From contig JAAZEB010000384.1 in NCBI GenBank assembly GCA_012512505.1, positions 1 to 34,626 of the forward strand: DNA of 34,626 nt, given 5' to 3'. The position numbers and the translations under genes were made by a program. The stretch comes from Armatimonadota bacterium. GTDB lineage: Bacteria; Armatimonadota; JAAZEB01. This document shows positions 15,576 through 25,065 of this stretch, in pieces; positions within the stretch are counted from its first letter, which is position 1, and every line of letters begins with the position of its first letter. The notes beneath the pieces are model-generated. The model made no database searches. It saw only the letters and a program-made list of their open reading frames with translations, and was not told the DNA's origin.

Positions 15576-17014
15576 ATGCGACACACGAGGCGAGTGCGGT
15601 TGCGCAAGGTTCAGATCGGCCTGCTGGTGGCAGCCATTTCCGCCCCCGTCACGGGGATCTGCTGCCTCGCACTCCTGCTTACCACTGCGGGTGTGGCAAA
15701 GGCGGCGCCAGCACAGGACTCGTTCCAGGAGCAGTTCATCGGTGAGTGGAAGGCCCTAGCCCGGGAGAACCGCCTGGAACTCATTGCCGTGTTGCCGAAC
15801 TACCCTCCTCTCGATCTTCCCCCGACGCTGGCCACCCAAGGAGGCGCCTGGACGGACAGGGCGGATTACCTGGCGATCAAGTGGAGAGTGAGTTGGCGTG
15901 TTTCTCACGGGCATCTGCTATTAGGTCCTCAGTACAGCGATTCCCATAAGTTGACCCCGCATCCCAGAGCGGCGTTCCCGCGCCACAGGGGAGCGGACTG
16001 TCATCCCTCCCTCTGCACGAACTGGAGAAGCGCGCGTTGGCCTTCTTTGAGAGCCTGACACCCGAGCAGCGCGCAGCCATCGCCAGGGATGGTTCGCTAC
16101 CGCTGGCGGCCTTGTCCGCAACCCAGTTTGAGCAGATGAAACACGCCATCCCTGGCCCGCTATCGCCGCGCGCGAAAACTATGGGGCCGGAGACGCCTGG
16201 CTACGTTCGCTTCCTCTTCGTGCCTTCACTCTTTCTGTTCTCAAATGGAACAGTATTCGGCGTCGCCTTCGGCCAGAGAACGAGTAGGGGAAACGTAGGG
16301 TACAGCCCCGCAGATGCCCAACCGGCACCACGTCCCCAGGCCGGTGATCCGCGTGGGGCGCCCATAGAGATCGCCCAACCACAAATGCCAATGGCCAAGT
16401 TCATCCGGGCCGTGGCTGCCGCGTCCTACGTTCAAAAGGAGGTGACGGTTGATCCCAGGTTAGAGAAGGACCCACGCCTCGTCTATGTTTCGGCAGCACA
16501 GGTTCCCCTGGGGCCTGCACAGGACTTTGTGGGCAAGGCACTACGCGGCCAGATCAGGGTACAGGGGCCCTCATGCCACGTGCGCTATCTTGGGGATCTG
16601 CCATCCGAGGCCAATGCGCCAGGCAGCATTGCCCTGGCAACACGAGCCCTTCGCGTGTTGGACGGCCTTTCCCTGAAGCCATCGTCGCGTTTCTCTACCC
16701 AGGAGATGCAGCGGCTCATTCAGATGTGTCCCCAGATACTGGAGGCGGGCCGTCCGCTGTTTCGGGTCGAGCTGCCGGCAGAAACATGGTCAGCCATCGA
16801 GGCGCTGGATCCCAAACTCCGTGAGCTGGGCCGGCACCCAAAGGCAGCCATCGCGTGTCACTACTCCATCACGGCGCAGCCGGTAGCGGTCCTGGAGGAG
16901 CCGCCCCAACCTGGAGACAAGGGAAGAACAGTGGGGCTAGGTCTGATCACGTTGAACCTCCCTCCTGGGCCGCCAGTTGACTCCCTGGCGGGTGAACCGC
17001 TGCCAGTTCCTTAG
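15576..17014 (+). pseudogene. Exported protein of unknown function, apparently frameshifted
   Basis: The first part starts at ATG 15576 after AGAAGGGGG and encodes a signal peptide (a basic start, then GLLVAAISAPVTG...LALLLTTAGVAKA, cut before APAQD) plus about 80 residues. Its frame closes at 16058 with poor-looking sequence. Coding-like sequence continues in another frame from about 15950 (VDPASQSG...SLPLHELEKRALAFFESLTPEQRAAIA) to the stop at 17014. Joining them needs a -1 shift near 15950, which suggests a lost base or a sequencing error. The intact product would be about 478 residues. The LTPEQRAAIARDG and LSATQFEQM segments and a TVDPRLEKDPRLVYVSAAQVPL stretch (short pieces only) recall secreted proteins of Armatimonadota, possibly with a secretin-like STN module; this is weak. 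G+C and codon choice are clearly lower than in neighbours, which suggests transfer or relaxed selection. Confidence 0.65.
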
Positions 17015-17125
17015 CCTCCTCCCGGGGTTTCCTCGCCGGGGTGATCGAGTTCTGCAGGGGCCGGCTGGGCTGGGCGCGAAGGAGAGGGCGGCTGCCTGAT
17101 GGAGAGGCAGGCGAGAGGAGCAGAG

Positions 17126-18736
17126 ATGACCGGTGCAGAGCTGTTCGCGGCGGAGTTGCGGCGGCAGGGGGTGTCGTGGATCAGCACCCTGTGCGGCAAC
17201 GGGCTGAACTCGATCCTGGCGGGGTGCCGGCGGGCCGGTATCCGGTTGGTGGACACGCGCAACGAGCAGGCGGCCGCCTACATGGCGGAGGGCTGGGGTC
17301 GGCTCACCCGGCAGGTGGGCGTCTGTGCCGTGAGCAGCGGCGTGGCCCATGCCAACGCGCTCACCGGGGTGCTGAACGCCCACTTCGATGGCGCCCCGAT
17401 GCTGCTGGTCACCGGCGCTGGTCCAGTTCGCACCGCCGGCAGCGGCCACTTCCAGGACCTGGACCACGTTGCCCTGGCGGCGCCCCTGTGCAAGTACGCC
17501 CGCCAGATCGACGTGCCGGAGCGCATCCCGGAGTTCGTGGCCCAGGCGTTCGCCGCGGCGCTTTCCGGCCGGCCCGGCCCGGTTCATCTCACCTTCCCGA
17601 TGGATGTGCAAGACGCCGTGGTGGACGAGGCGCGCCTGCCACGGCCTGCCGCGCCGGCAGCCTGCACCCGGATGGCGCCGGAGCCGGGGCTGCTGGCAGA
17701 AGCGGGGGCGCTGCTGGCGCGGGCCGAGCGGCCGCTGATCGTGGCCGGCAGCGGTGCCTACTACGCCGACGCGGCGGCGGCGCTGGAGCGCTTCGTGGCT
17801 GCCCACGACGTGCCGGTGGCGGTGCCGATCTGGGACCGGGGCGCCGTGCCGCACGCCCTCCCTCAGTTCATGGGAGTGCTGGGCGCCGCCAGCGGCGGGC
17901 CGCGCCTCCTTGCCGATGCCGACCTGCTGCTGCTGCTCGGCGCCGCTTGCGACTACCGCGTCGGCGGCTTGCAGCCTCCCGCCGTCTCCCCCGACGCCCG
18001 CATCCTCCGCGTCGATGTGGATCCCACGCGGCTGCACACCGGGCCGGCCGACCTGGCGATCCCCGCCGACCCGCGCTCCTTCCTGGAGGCGCTGGAGCCC
18101 ATCTCTCTTCCGCGCTATGATGCCTGGCTGGCCGAGGCCCAGCGCCGCCGCCGGGAGTTCCGCGCGCGCGTGGCCGCCGCCGCCCCGCGGGAACGCCTGC
18201 ACGCCGTTCACATCCTCGAGGCGCTGCAAGAGACGCTCAGCGAGGATGCCGTCTTCCTGATCGATGGCGGCAGCATCGGCCAGTGGTACCACCAGCTCCT
18301 CTGCGACCGCTATCCCGGCCATAACCTCACCTGCGGGGCGAGCGCCGTCATCGGCTACGGGATCCCCGGGGCGATGGCGGCCCGCCTGGCTTATCCGGAC
18401 CGGCCGGTGGTGCTCCTCTCCGGCGATGGCTCGATGACTTTCACCCTGGCGGAGCTGGAGTGTGCCGCCCGGCAGCGGCTGCCGTTCGTGGCGATTGTAG
18501 CCGATGACCAGGCCTGGGGGATCGTGGCGGTGGCGCACCAGGAGGTGTATGGCGAGCCCCTGGCCAGCCGGCTGGGGCCGCTGCGCTTTGATCTGGTGGC
18601 CGAGGGGTTCGGGGCCCGCGGCGTGCGCGTCTCCCGGCCCGAGGAGATTGCCCCCGCCATCCGGGAAGCGCTCAGCGCCGACCTCCCCACCGTGATCCAC
18701 GTTCCGATCGCCGGCGGCTTCCCCAGCGCCGGTTAG
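17126..18736 (+). CDS. Thiamine diphosphate-dependent enzyme (acetolactate synthase-like)
   Basis: This is a 536-residue protein with the three-domain layout of acetolactate synthase and decarboxylase relatives. The N-terminal PYR domain carries TRNEQAAAYMAEGWGR; Glu47 is the glutamate that activates the cofactor. The middle domain spans about 190-320 (RPLIVAGSGAYYADA, DADLLLLLGAACDYRVG, RILRVDVDP). The C-terminal domain has CGASAVIGYGIPGAMAA and the cofactor motif GDGS at 433-436. At the end of that motif, where the family has Asn-Asn as magnesium ligand, this protein has Asp460-Asp461 (VADDQAWG). The start follows GAGAGGAG at 5-bp spacing. It stands alone, with no small regulatory subunit (IlvH) or ketol-acid reductoisomerase nearby, so a role in branched-chain amino acid synthesis is not supported. 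The substrate is unknown. Confidence 0.87.
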   Translation: MTGAELFAAELRRQGVSWISTLCGNGLNSILAGCRRAGIRLVDTRNEQAAAYMAEGWGRLTRQVGVCAVSSGVAHANALTGVLNAHFDGAPMLLVTGAGPVRTAGSGHFQDLDHVALAAPLCKYARQIDVPERIPEFVAQAFAAALSGRPGPVHLTFPMDVQDAVVDEARLPRPAAPAACTRMAPEPGLLAEAGALLARAERPLIVAGSGAYYADAAAALERFVAAHDVPVAVPIWDRGAVPHALPQFMGVLGAASGGPRLLADADLLLLLGAACDYRVGGLQPPAVSPDARILRVDVDPTRLHTGPADLAIPADPRSFLEALEPISLPRYDAWLAEAQRRRREFRARVAAAAPRERLHAVHILEALQETLSEDAVFLIDGGSIGQWYHQLLCDRYPGHNLTCGASAVIGYGIPGAMAARLAYPDRPVVLLSGDGSMTFTLAELECAARQRLPFVAIVADDQAWGIVAVAHQEVYGEPLASRLGPLRFDLVAEGFGARGVRVSRPEEIAPAIREALSADLPTVIHVPIAGGFPSAG

Positions 18737-18770
18737 GACGTGCCGGCCACCAACCATACCCACTGTGACT

Positions 18771-18803
18771 GGCCGCCGGGAGCCCACCAGGCTCCCGGCG
18801 GCC
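18771..18803. terminator. GC-rich terminator-like hairpin
   Basis: A perfect 14-bp stem, GGCCGCCGGGAGCC with its complement, encloses the loop CACCA. It lies 34 bp after the ThDP enzyme stop. There is no T-run after it, so it may stop transcription weakly or protect the 3' end of the message. Confidence 0.65.
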
Positions 18804-18842
18804 GCGCGGGGGGTGCCCTGTCTGCTCGTTGGCAAAGCGTGG

Positions 18843-20364
<1,522 letters not shown>

Positions 20365-20392
20365 CCGAGGCTGGCGGTTGAACTGACGTTTG

Positions 20393-20426
20393 CGTGAGCG
20401 GCACCCCGCAACGGGTGCCGCTCACG
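20393..20426. terminator. Intergenic hairpin between eno and pyk
   Basis: A perfect 14-bp stem, CGTGAGCGGCACCC with its complement, encloses the loop CGCAAC. It starts 29 bp after the eno stop. No T-run follows, so it may reduce read-through or stabilise the eno message rather than end the operon fully. Confidence 0.65.
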
Positions 20427-20531
20427 GCGGTCCCGCACGCGGTCGGCCGCCGTGCCCGACCGCAGCCGTAACGCCGGCCGAAGGGAAAAGGGAAGCGCCG
20501 GTCTCCCGTTCCCGGCATCCCAGCTACTACC

Positions 20532-21965
20532 ATGCGTCGCACCAAAATTGTTTGCACCATCGGCCCGGCCTCGGACAGCCCCGAGGTGTTGGAGCAGCTC
20601 ATTGCCGCCGGGATGGATGTGGCTCGGCTGAACTTCTCCCACGGCACCCACGAGGAGCACGCGCGCCGAATCCGCATCATCCGCGAGCTGTCGGAGCGCC
20701 TCGGCAAGCCGGTCGCTATTCTGCAGGACCTCTCCGGTCCGAAGCTGCGCATCGGCGCGATGGCCCGCGAGGTGTTCCTCACCCCGGGGCAGCCGTTCCG
20801 GCTGACCACCCGTGACATCATCGGCAACGAGCGGGAGGTGTCGATCCCCTTGGAAACGCTGCCGCGCTGCCTGGAGCCGGGCAACCGGCTCTACCTCAAC
20901 GACGGGATCATCGAGCTGTTGGTCACCGCTACCAGCGACACGGAGATCGAGACCGTGGTGCGCGCCGGGGGGCCGCTGAACAGCCACAAGGGACTCAGCA
21001 TCCCGGACGTCTCCATCGACGTGGCGCCGGTGACCCCGAAGGACCTGGACGACCTCGACTTTGGCATCCGCGAGGGGGTGGATTGGGTGGCGGCCTCCTT
21101 CGTCCGCGCGGCAACCGACCTGGCACCGCTGCGGGAGCGGATGATGGAGCGCGGCGCGCGGATCCCGATCCTTGCCAAGATCGAGAAGCACGAGGCGGTG
21201 AGCAACCTCACCGGGATCCTCGACGTGGCCGACGGCGCCATGGTGGCGCGCGGCGACCTGGGCATTGAGGTCTCCATTGACCAGGTGCCCTTGATCCAGA
21301 AGAACATCATCGCCCGCTGCAACGTGCTGGCAAAGCCGGTGATCACCGCCACCGAGATGCTCGACTCGATGCACGACCGGCCGCGCCCCACGCGCGCCGA
21401 GGTGACCGACGTGGCCAACGCCATCTTCGATGGCACCGACTGCGTGATGCTCTCGCGCGAGACCGCCACCGGCCGGTTCCCGGTGGAGGCGGTGCGAATG
21501 ATGGACCGCATCGCCGTGCGCACCGAAAGCTCGATGCGCTACCAGCAGCAACTGCGCGACCGACCGAACACCCGCGCGCAGAACGTCACCGATGCCGTGG
21601 GCGAAGCCGTGCGCGACATGGCGAACGACCTGAACGTGGCCGCGGTGGTGCCGGCCACCACCTCCGGTTACACGGCGCGCATTATGGCGAAATACCGCCC
21701 CCTCTGTCCGATTATTGCTGTTTCGCACCGGCCGGAGACGGTGCGCCGGCTGGCGCTGACCTGGGGCACGCTCCCGATGTTGTCGGGCCCCGTGCATAGC
21801 ACCGACGAGATGCTCCGAGAGGCGATCGCGAGCGCGTTGCAGAGCGGCCTGGTGAAGAATGGCGACTTGGTGATCATCTCCGCGGGGGTGCCGGCCGCTA
21901 CCGCGGGTCAAACGAACCTGATCAAGGTGGAGAGGGTGGGGTCGTCTGGTGAAGCGGCCACCTGA
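20532..21965 (+). CDS. pyk: Pyruvate kinase
   Basis: Pyruvate kinase transfers phosphate from phosphoenolpyruvate to ADP. This is a 477-residue protein with the standard order: RTKIVCTIGPAS, ARLNFSHGTHEEH, the B domain (about 75-170), KIEKHEAV with Lys216 and Glu218, ARGDLGIEV with the metal ligand Asp242, and ITATEMLDSM with the catalytic Thr273. The C-terminal allosteric domain is complete (about 345-470). One change stands out: in CVMLSRETATG the residue after Ser is Arg309, where most enzymes have Gly or Ala. The ATG has no good ribosome site, so expression may be modest or depend on the upstream message. Its last 17 bases overlap the start of the FtsB-like gene. Confidence 0.97.
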   Translation: MRRTKIVCTIGPASDSPEVLEQLIAAGMDVARLNFSHGTHEEHARRIRIIRELSERLGKPVAILQDLSGPKLRIGAMAREVFLTPGQPFRLTTRDIIGNEREVSIPLETLPRCLEPGNRLYLNDGIIELLVTATSDTEIETVVRAGGPLNSHKGLSIPDVSIDVAPVTPKDLDDLDFGIREGVDWVAASFVRAATDLAPLRERMMERGARIPILAKIEKHEAVSNLTGILDVADGAMVARGDLGIEVSIDQVPLIQKNIIARCNVLAKPVITATEMLDSMHDRPRPTRAEVTDVANAIFDGTDCVMLSRETATGRFPVEAVRMMDRIAVRTESSMRYQQQLRDRPNTRAQNVTDAVGEAVRDMANDLNVAAVVPATTSGYTARIMAKYRPLCPIIAVSHRPETVRRLALTWGTLPMLSGPVHSTDEMLREAIASALQSGLVKNGDLVIISAGVPAATAGQTNLIKVERVGSSGEAAT

Positions 21966-22464
21966 GCGGGGAGTTGAGCCGCTGTTGGTGCGGCGGCACG
22001 TTCGGCGCAAGCGCCACTCCGGCCTGGAGCGGTTTATGCGGGCGCTAAAGCGGGCCGTTCTCTGCGTGGCCGCGGTGCTGATGCTTGGCTACCTCGGGGT
22101 GGTGGCGCTGCGTCCTTTCCTGCTCGACCGGGAGGCGCGGGCTGAGGTGCGGCGGTTGAAGGCTGCCGTGGCCGCCGCCGAGGCGGCCAATGAAGCGCTG
22201 CGGCAGCGTATCCCGCTGCTGAAGACCGAGAAAGGGATCGAGGTGGAGGCGCGCCGGCATGGGTGGGTTCGCCCCGGCGAGGTGTTGATCCAGACCTCGG
22301 AGCCACCACCGCCACCGCCGCCGCCGGCGAAGGCCGGCAAGCCGCAGCCGACCCCGGCGCTGGGAGCGGTAGGGTCGGGCGAAGGGCTGCTGCACCGCTT
22401 CCTGGATTGGCTGGCGGAGGTGCTGGGGTGTCGCCACCGGCCCGCGCCCGCGCCTGCCAGGTAG
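21949..22464 (+). CDS. FtsB/DivIC-like septum formation initiator
   Basis: This is a 171-residue single-pass membrane protein. A basic cytoplasmic N-terminus is followed by one membrane segment (about 36-58), a coiled coil (about 60-95, REARAEVRRLKAAVAAAEAA then NEALRQRIPLLKTEKG) and the family hallmark IEVEARRHGWVRPGEVLI, which matches the iE..AR..lG.v.pGE end of FtsB/DivIC. These proteins link FtsL and FtsQ in the divisome. The tail is a run of eight Pro encoded by CCA/CCG triplets plus a low-complexity end that is not part of the family. The GTG start lies inside the end of pyk, implying coupling. Enolase-ftsB linkage is well known in proteobacteria, and here pyk sits between them. Confidence 0.8.
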   Translation: MKRPPERGVEPLLVRRHVRRKRHSGLERFMRALKRAVLCVAAVLMLGYLGVVALRPFLLDREARAEVRRLKAAVAAAEAANEALRQRIPLLKTEKGIEVEARRHGWVRPGEVLIQTSEPPPPPPPPAKAGKPQPTPALGAVGSGEGLLHRFLDWLAEVLGCRHRPAPAPAR

Positions 22465-22491
22465 GTGGCTGCCCGCGGGCAAGCCGCTTCG

Positions 22492-23991
22492 ATGCCAACG
22501 ATGAGCGATAGGTACTTCCAGAGCCGCTACCGGGCGCACAAATACTGGGGGCGCCGACCGTGGTACGCCGTGCGTGCCTTGATCGAGCGCCACTCCGCGC
22601 CGGGAGAGGTGGTCCTGGATTCCTTCTGCGGCAGCGGCACCACCCTGGTGGAGGCGCTGGCAACTGGCCGCCGTGCCGTTGGGGTGGACCTGAACCCGAT
22701 GGCGGAGTTCATCACCCGGGTGACGGTGACGCCGGCAGATACCCGCGCTCTGGAGCGTGCCTTCACTCGTCTGCGCGACCGGGTGGAGGGCGACATCCAC
22801 GCCCTCTACGCGCAGGATCCCGATACGATCACCCCCCGGCACTGGTATCCCACCGACGTGCTGCCGGTCTCGCGCTTCGGCGTGATGTTGAAAGACGCGG
22901 GGATGACCGTGGCCGACCTCTTCTCGCCGCGCAACCTGGCGGCCACGGCGCTGCTGTGGGATGCCATCCAGTGCCTGGAGTGCGGCCCGACCACGCGCGA
23001 CCTGCTGCGCTTTAGCTTCACCGCGGCGTTGGCGCAGTTCACCAAGATGATCCGCACCAAGAAGGATGGCACCGGCTGGTGGGTGAACGCCTACCGCATC
23101 CCTCGCAGCTACCGTGAGAACAACGTGTGGCACTCGTTCGAGAACAAGCTGCGCGTGGTGGTGCGGATGAAGGAGGAGACCAACGCCCTCCTCGGCCCAG
23201 TGAGCATCGCCACCCCGGATGCCCCCGACCCGGACGCCTCCTGCACCCTGCGGCTGGGCTCGGCGACGGACCTCTCCTTCCTGCCAGACGAGAGCGTGGA
23301 CTACATCTTCATCGACCCGCCCTGGGCGATCAAGTATTTTGACCTGAGCGTGCTGTGGTGCGCCTGGATGGGCTTCTCCCTGGAGTTCGACCGCGAGATC
23401 TTCCCCTGGCAGGAGGAGTTCCGGCAAGACATGGAGCGCTCGCTGCGCGAGTGTGCCCGGGTGCTGCGCCCCGGCCGGACGCTGACGCTGAACTTCGCCA
23501 CCCGCTACACCGGCGTGCTCAACGAGTGGCGCGATGCCGTGGAGGCGACCGGTCTCGACTGGATCGGCATTGAGCCGTTGCAGCAGGACCAGCTCTCGTT
23601 TGTGCAGCGCCAGCACGAGACCGCCTTGAAGGGGAACTACCTGCTCCATCTGCGCAAGCACGCGACGGGGCAGGCCGTCGCCCCGGTGGAGACGCCTCCC
23701 CCGGTGACCGCGGAGGAGATGGAGCGGATGGTCCGCGCGCTGCTGGAAGAGCGGGGGCCGCTGACTTACGACGACATCTTCCAGGCGCTCTATCCCGCCC
23801 TGGCGCGCCGCCACCTGGCGTGCGATCTCTACTCGGTGCTGCTCTACGGCTTCGGCTATCACAACGGCGACTCGGAAGAGGGGCTCTGGAGCCTGGAGGA
23901 GGGGAACGCCGACCCGCGCCTGAGCCACACGGCTCCGCCGCGCCTGCGCCGCTCCCACGACACGGCGGAGCCCTGCCTCCCGTTCGACTGA
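22492..23991 (+). CDS. DNA methyltransferase (N4-cytosine/N6-adenine type), orphan
   Basis: This is a protein of about 499 residues. After a conserved-looking YRAHKYWGRRPWYAVRALI opening it has the SAM-binding motif VLDSFCGSGTTLVEAL (about 41-56) and VGVDLNP (64-70). The catalytic motif IDPPWAIKYF lies at about 274-283, far downstream, followed by a VLRPGRTLTLNFA strand. The order SAM motif, long intervening region (about 200 residues, probably target recognition), then DPPW is the alpha-type arrangement of amino-methyltransferases. A C-terminal part (about 400-480) may be a helical DNA-binding module. No restriction endonuclease gene is near, so it is an orphan methylase or modifies another nucleic acid. 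The start is uncertain: 22465 (GTG), 22492 and 22501 are all in frame and none has a clear ribosome site. Confidence 0.75.
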   Translation: MPTMSDRYFQSRYRAHKYWGRRPWYAVRALIERHSAPGEVVLDSFCGSGTTLVEALATGRRAVGVDLNPMAEFITRVTVTPADTRALERAFTRLRDRVEGDIHALYAQDPDTITPRHWYPTDVLPVSRFGVMLKDAGMTVADLFSPRNLAATALLWDAIQCLECGPTTRDLLRFSFTAALAQFTKMIRTKKDGTGWWVNAYRIPRSYRENNVWHSFENKLRVVVRMKEETNALLGPVSIATPDAPDPDASCTLRLGSATDLSFLPDESVDYIFIDPPWAIKYFDLSVLWCAWMGFSLEFDREIFPWQEEFRQDMERSLRECARVLRPGRTLTLNFATRYTGVLNEWRDAVEATGLDWIGIEPLQQDQLSFVQRQHETALKGNYLLHLRKHATGQAVAPVETPPPVTAEEMERMVRALLEERGPLTYDDIFQALYPALARRHLACDLYSVLLYGFGYHNGDSEEGLWSLEEGNADPRLSHTAPPRLRRSHDTAEPCLPFD

Positions 23992-24048
23992 GCGAGCCGT
24001 GGCAGGATCCGCGGCCGGGCCCGGGGAATACGGAGGGCGGAGCGAGAC

Positions 24049-25065
24049 ATGGCGGCGTCGCGAGATGCGCCCCGGATTATTGTTTTTAACATGAACTTTA
24101 TTGGCGACGTTCTCTTCACCACGCCGGCGCTGGCGGCGCTGCGGCGTGGCTACCCGGAGGCGTCGCTGACGGTAGCGGTCGGGCCGCGCGCCCGGGAGGT
24201 GCTGGCCGCCAACCCGGACGTGGACCGGGTGATCGATTTCGCGCCGAACTGGGAGTTTCGGCGGCGCCTGCTGCCGCAGCTCCGCCGCGAGCGCTTCGAC
24301 ATCGCCTTCTCGTTCTCTGCTCGCGACATCGAGCGGGCGCTGTGGGGCTGCCTCCTCGGGTGCCGTCAGCGCTGGGGCTTTAGCCGTCCGGAAACGCGCT
24401 GGCTCTACAGCGGCCACGTCAAGGAGAACGAGCAGCAGCACTGGGCGGCGGACTATCTGGCGCTTGCCTGTGCCGCCGGCGGGCAAGCGGCCGGTATGCT
24501 GCCGCGCTTCTACCTGACGCCGGCGGAGGAGGCCTGGGCAGAGCGCACCCTCGCCGACGCCGGGGTTGATCCCGGCCGGTTTCTCCTTGGTCTGCACATG
24601 GGCGCCTCCTACCCTGAGAAGGCCTGGCTGCCCGAGCGCTTTGTGGAGTTGGCGCGCCTGGCCGCGCGCGACCGCGACGCGCAGGTGGTGGTCTTTGGCG
24701 GCGAAGGGGAGGCGGCGCTGGGCGAATGGCTGAAGGAGCGCGTGCCGAACGCACTCAACTTGGCTGGCACGCTCACGCTGCGGCAGTTCGCCGCCACGGC
24801 CAGGCGCTGCGCGGCCTTCGTCGGCGGCGACAGCGGGCCGACGCACGTGGCCGCCGCCCTGGGCGTGCCGACGGTGGGGCTGTTTGGTTTCACCGACCCG
24901 GTGCGCACCGGCACGCTGGGCGCGCGGGCCACGGTGTTGACCGGCCTGCAGCGCAACGGCGACCGCAACGCCCAGCGCCGCCAGCAGTCACCGTATCAAT
25001 GGCTCGCGCCAATCACATCCGCGGAAGTATGGGACGCCGCATGCCGCTTGAGCGCATCCTCGTGA
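24049..25065 (+). CDS. Glycosyltransferase family 9 (heptosyltransferase-like)
   Basis: This is a 338-residue GT-B fold protein related to ADP-heptose:LPS heptosyltransferases. The N-terminal domain starts IIVFNMNFIGDVLFTTPALAALRRGYP, seen here in pieces such as FIGDVLFTTPAL, the acceptor-side signature with the catalytic Asp of GDVL. The C-terminal domain holds LGLHMGASYPEKAWLPERF, QVVVFGGEGE, ALNLAGTLTLRQFAA and the donor-site GGDSGPTHVAAALGVPTVGLFG. The final residues are arginine/glutamine-rich. It opens a run of six genes for surface glycan assembly, and the next gene, a second GT9 member, begins within its last 25 bases. The sugar donor and acceptor are unknown; LPS inner core or a related glycan is inferred. 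Confidence 0.9.
   Translation: MAASRDAPRIIVFNMNFIGDVLFTTPALAALRRGYPEASLTVAVGPRAREVLAANPDVDRVIDFAPNWEFRRRLLPQLRRERFDIAFSFSARDIERALWGCLLGCRQRWGFSRPETRWLYSGHVKENEQQHWAADYLALACAAGGQAAGMLPRFYLTPAEEAWAERTLADAGVDPGRFLLGLHMGASYPEKAWLPERFVELARLAARDRDAQVVVFGGEGEAALGEWLKERVPNALNLAGTLTLRQFAATARRCAAFVGGDSGPTHVAAALGVPTVGLFGFTDPVRTGTLGARATVLTGLQRNGDRNAQRRQQSPYQWLAPITSAEVWDAACRLSASS

Noticed and set aside
15930-15960. Programmed -1 ribosomal frameshift in the exported protein
   Set aside because: There is no X XXY YYZ slippery heptamer and no clear stimulatory stem at the point of shift; mutation or sequence error is simpler.
17126-18736. ilvB (acetolactate synthase) as a firm name
   Set aside because: The fold fits but there is no ilvH or ilvC nearby and the cofactor motif differs, so only the family is claimed.
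20470-20531. Promoter for pyk
   Set aside because: No acceptable -10/-35 pair was seen; the region is GC-rich and only TACTAC near the start resembles a -10.
22045-24846. Very long minus-strand open frame (933 codons) across three plus-strand genes
   Set aside because: It is opposite strongly recognisable genes and its translation is low-complexity Arg/His/Gln-rich sequence, as expected for the antisense frame of GC-rich coding DNA.
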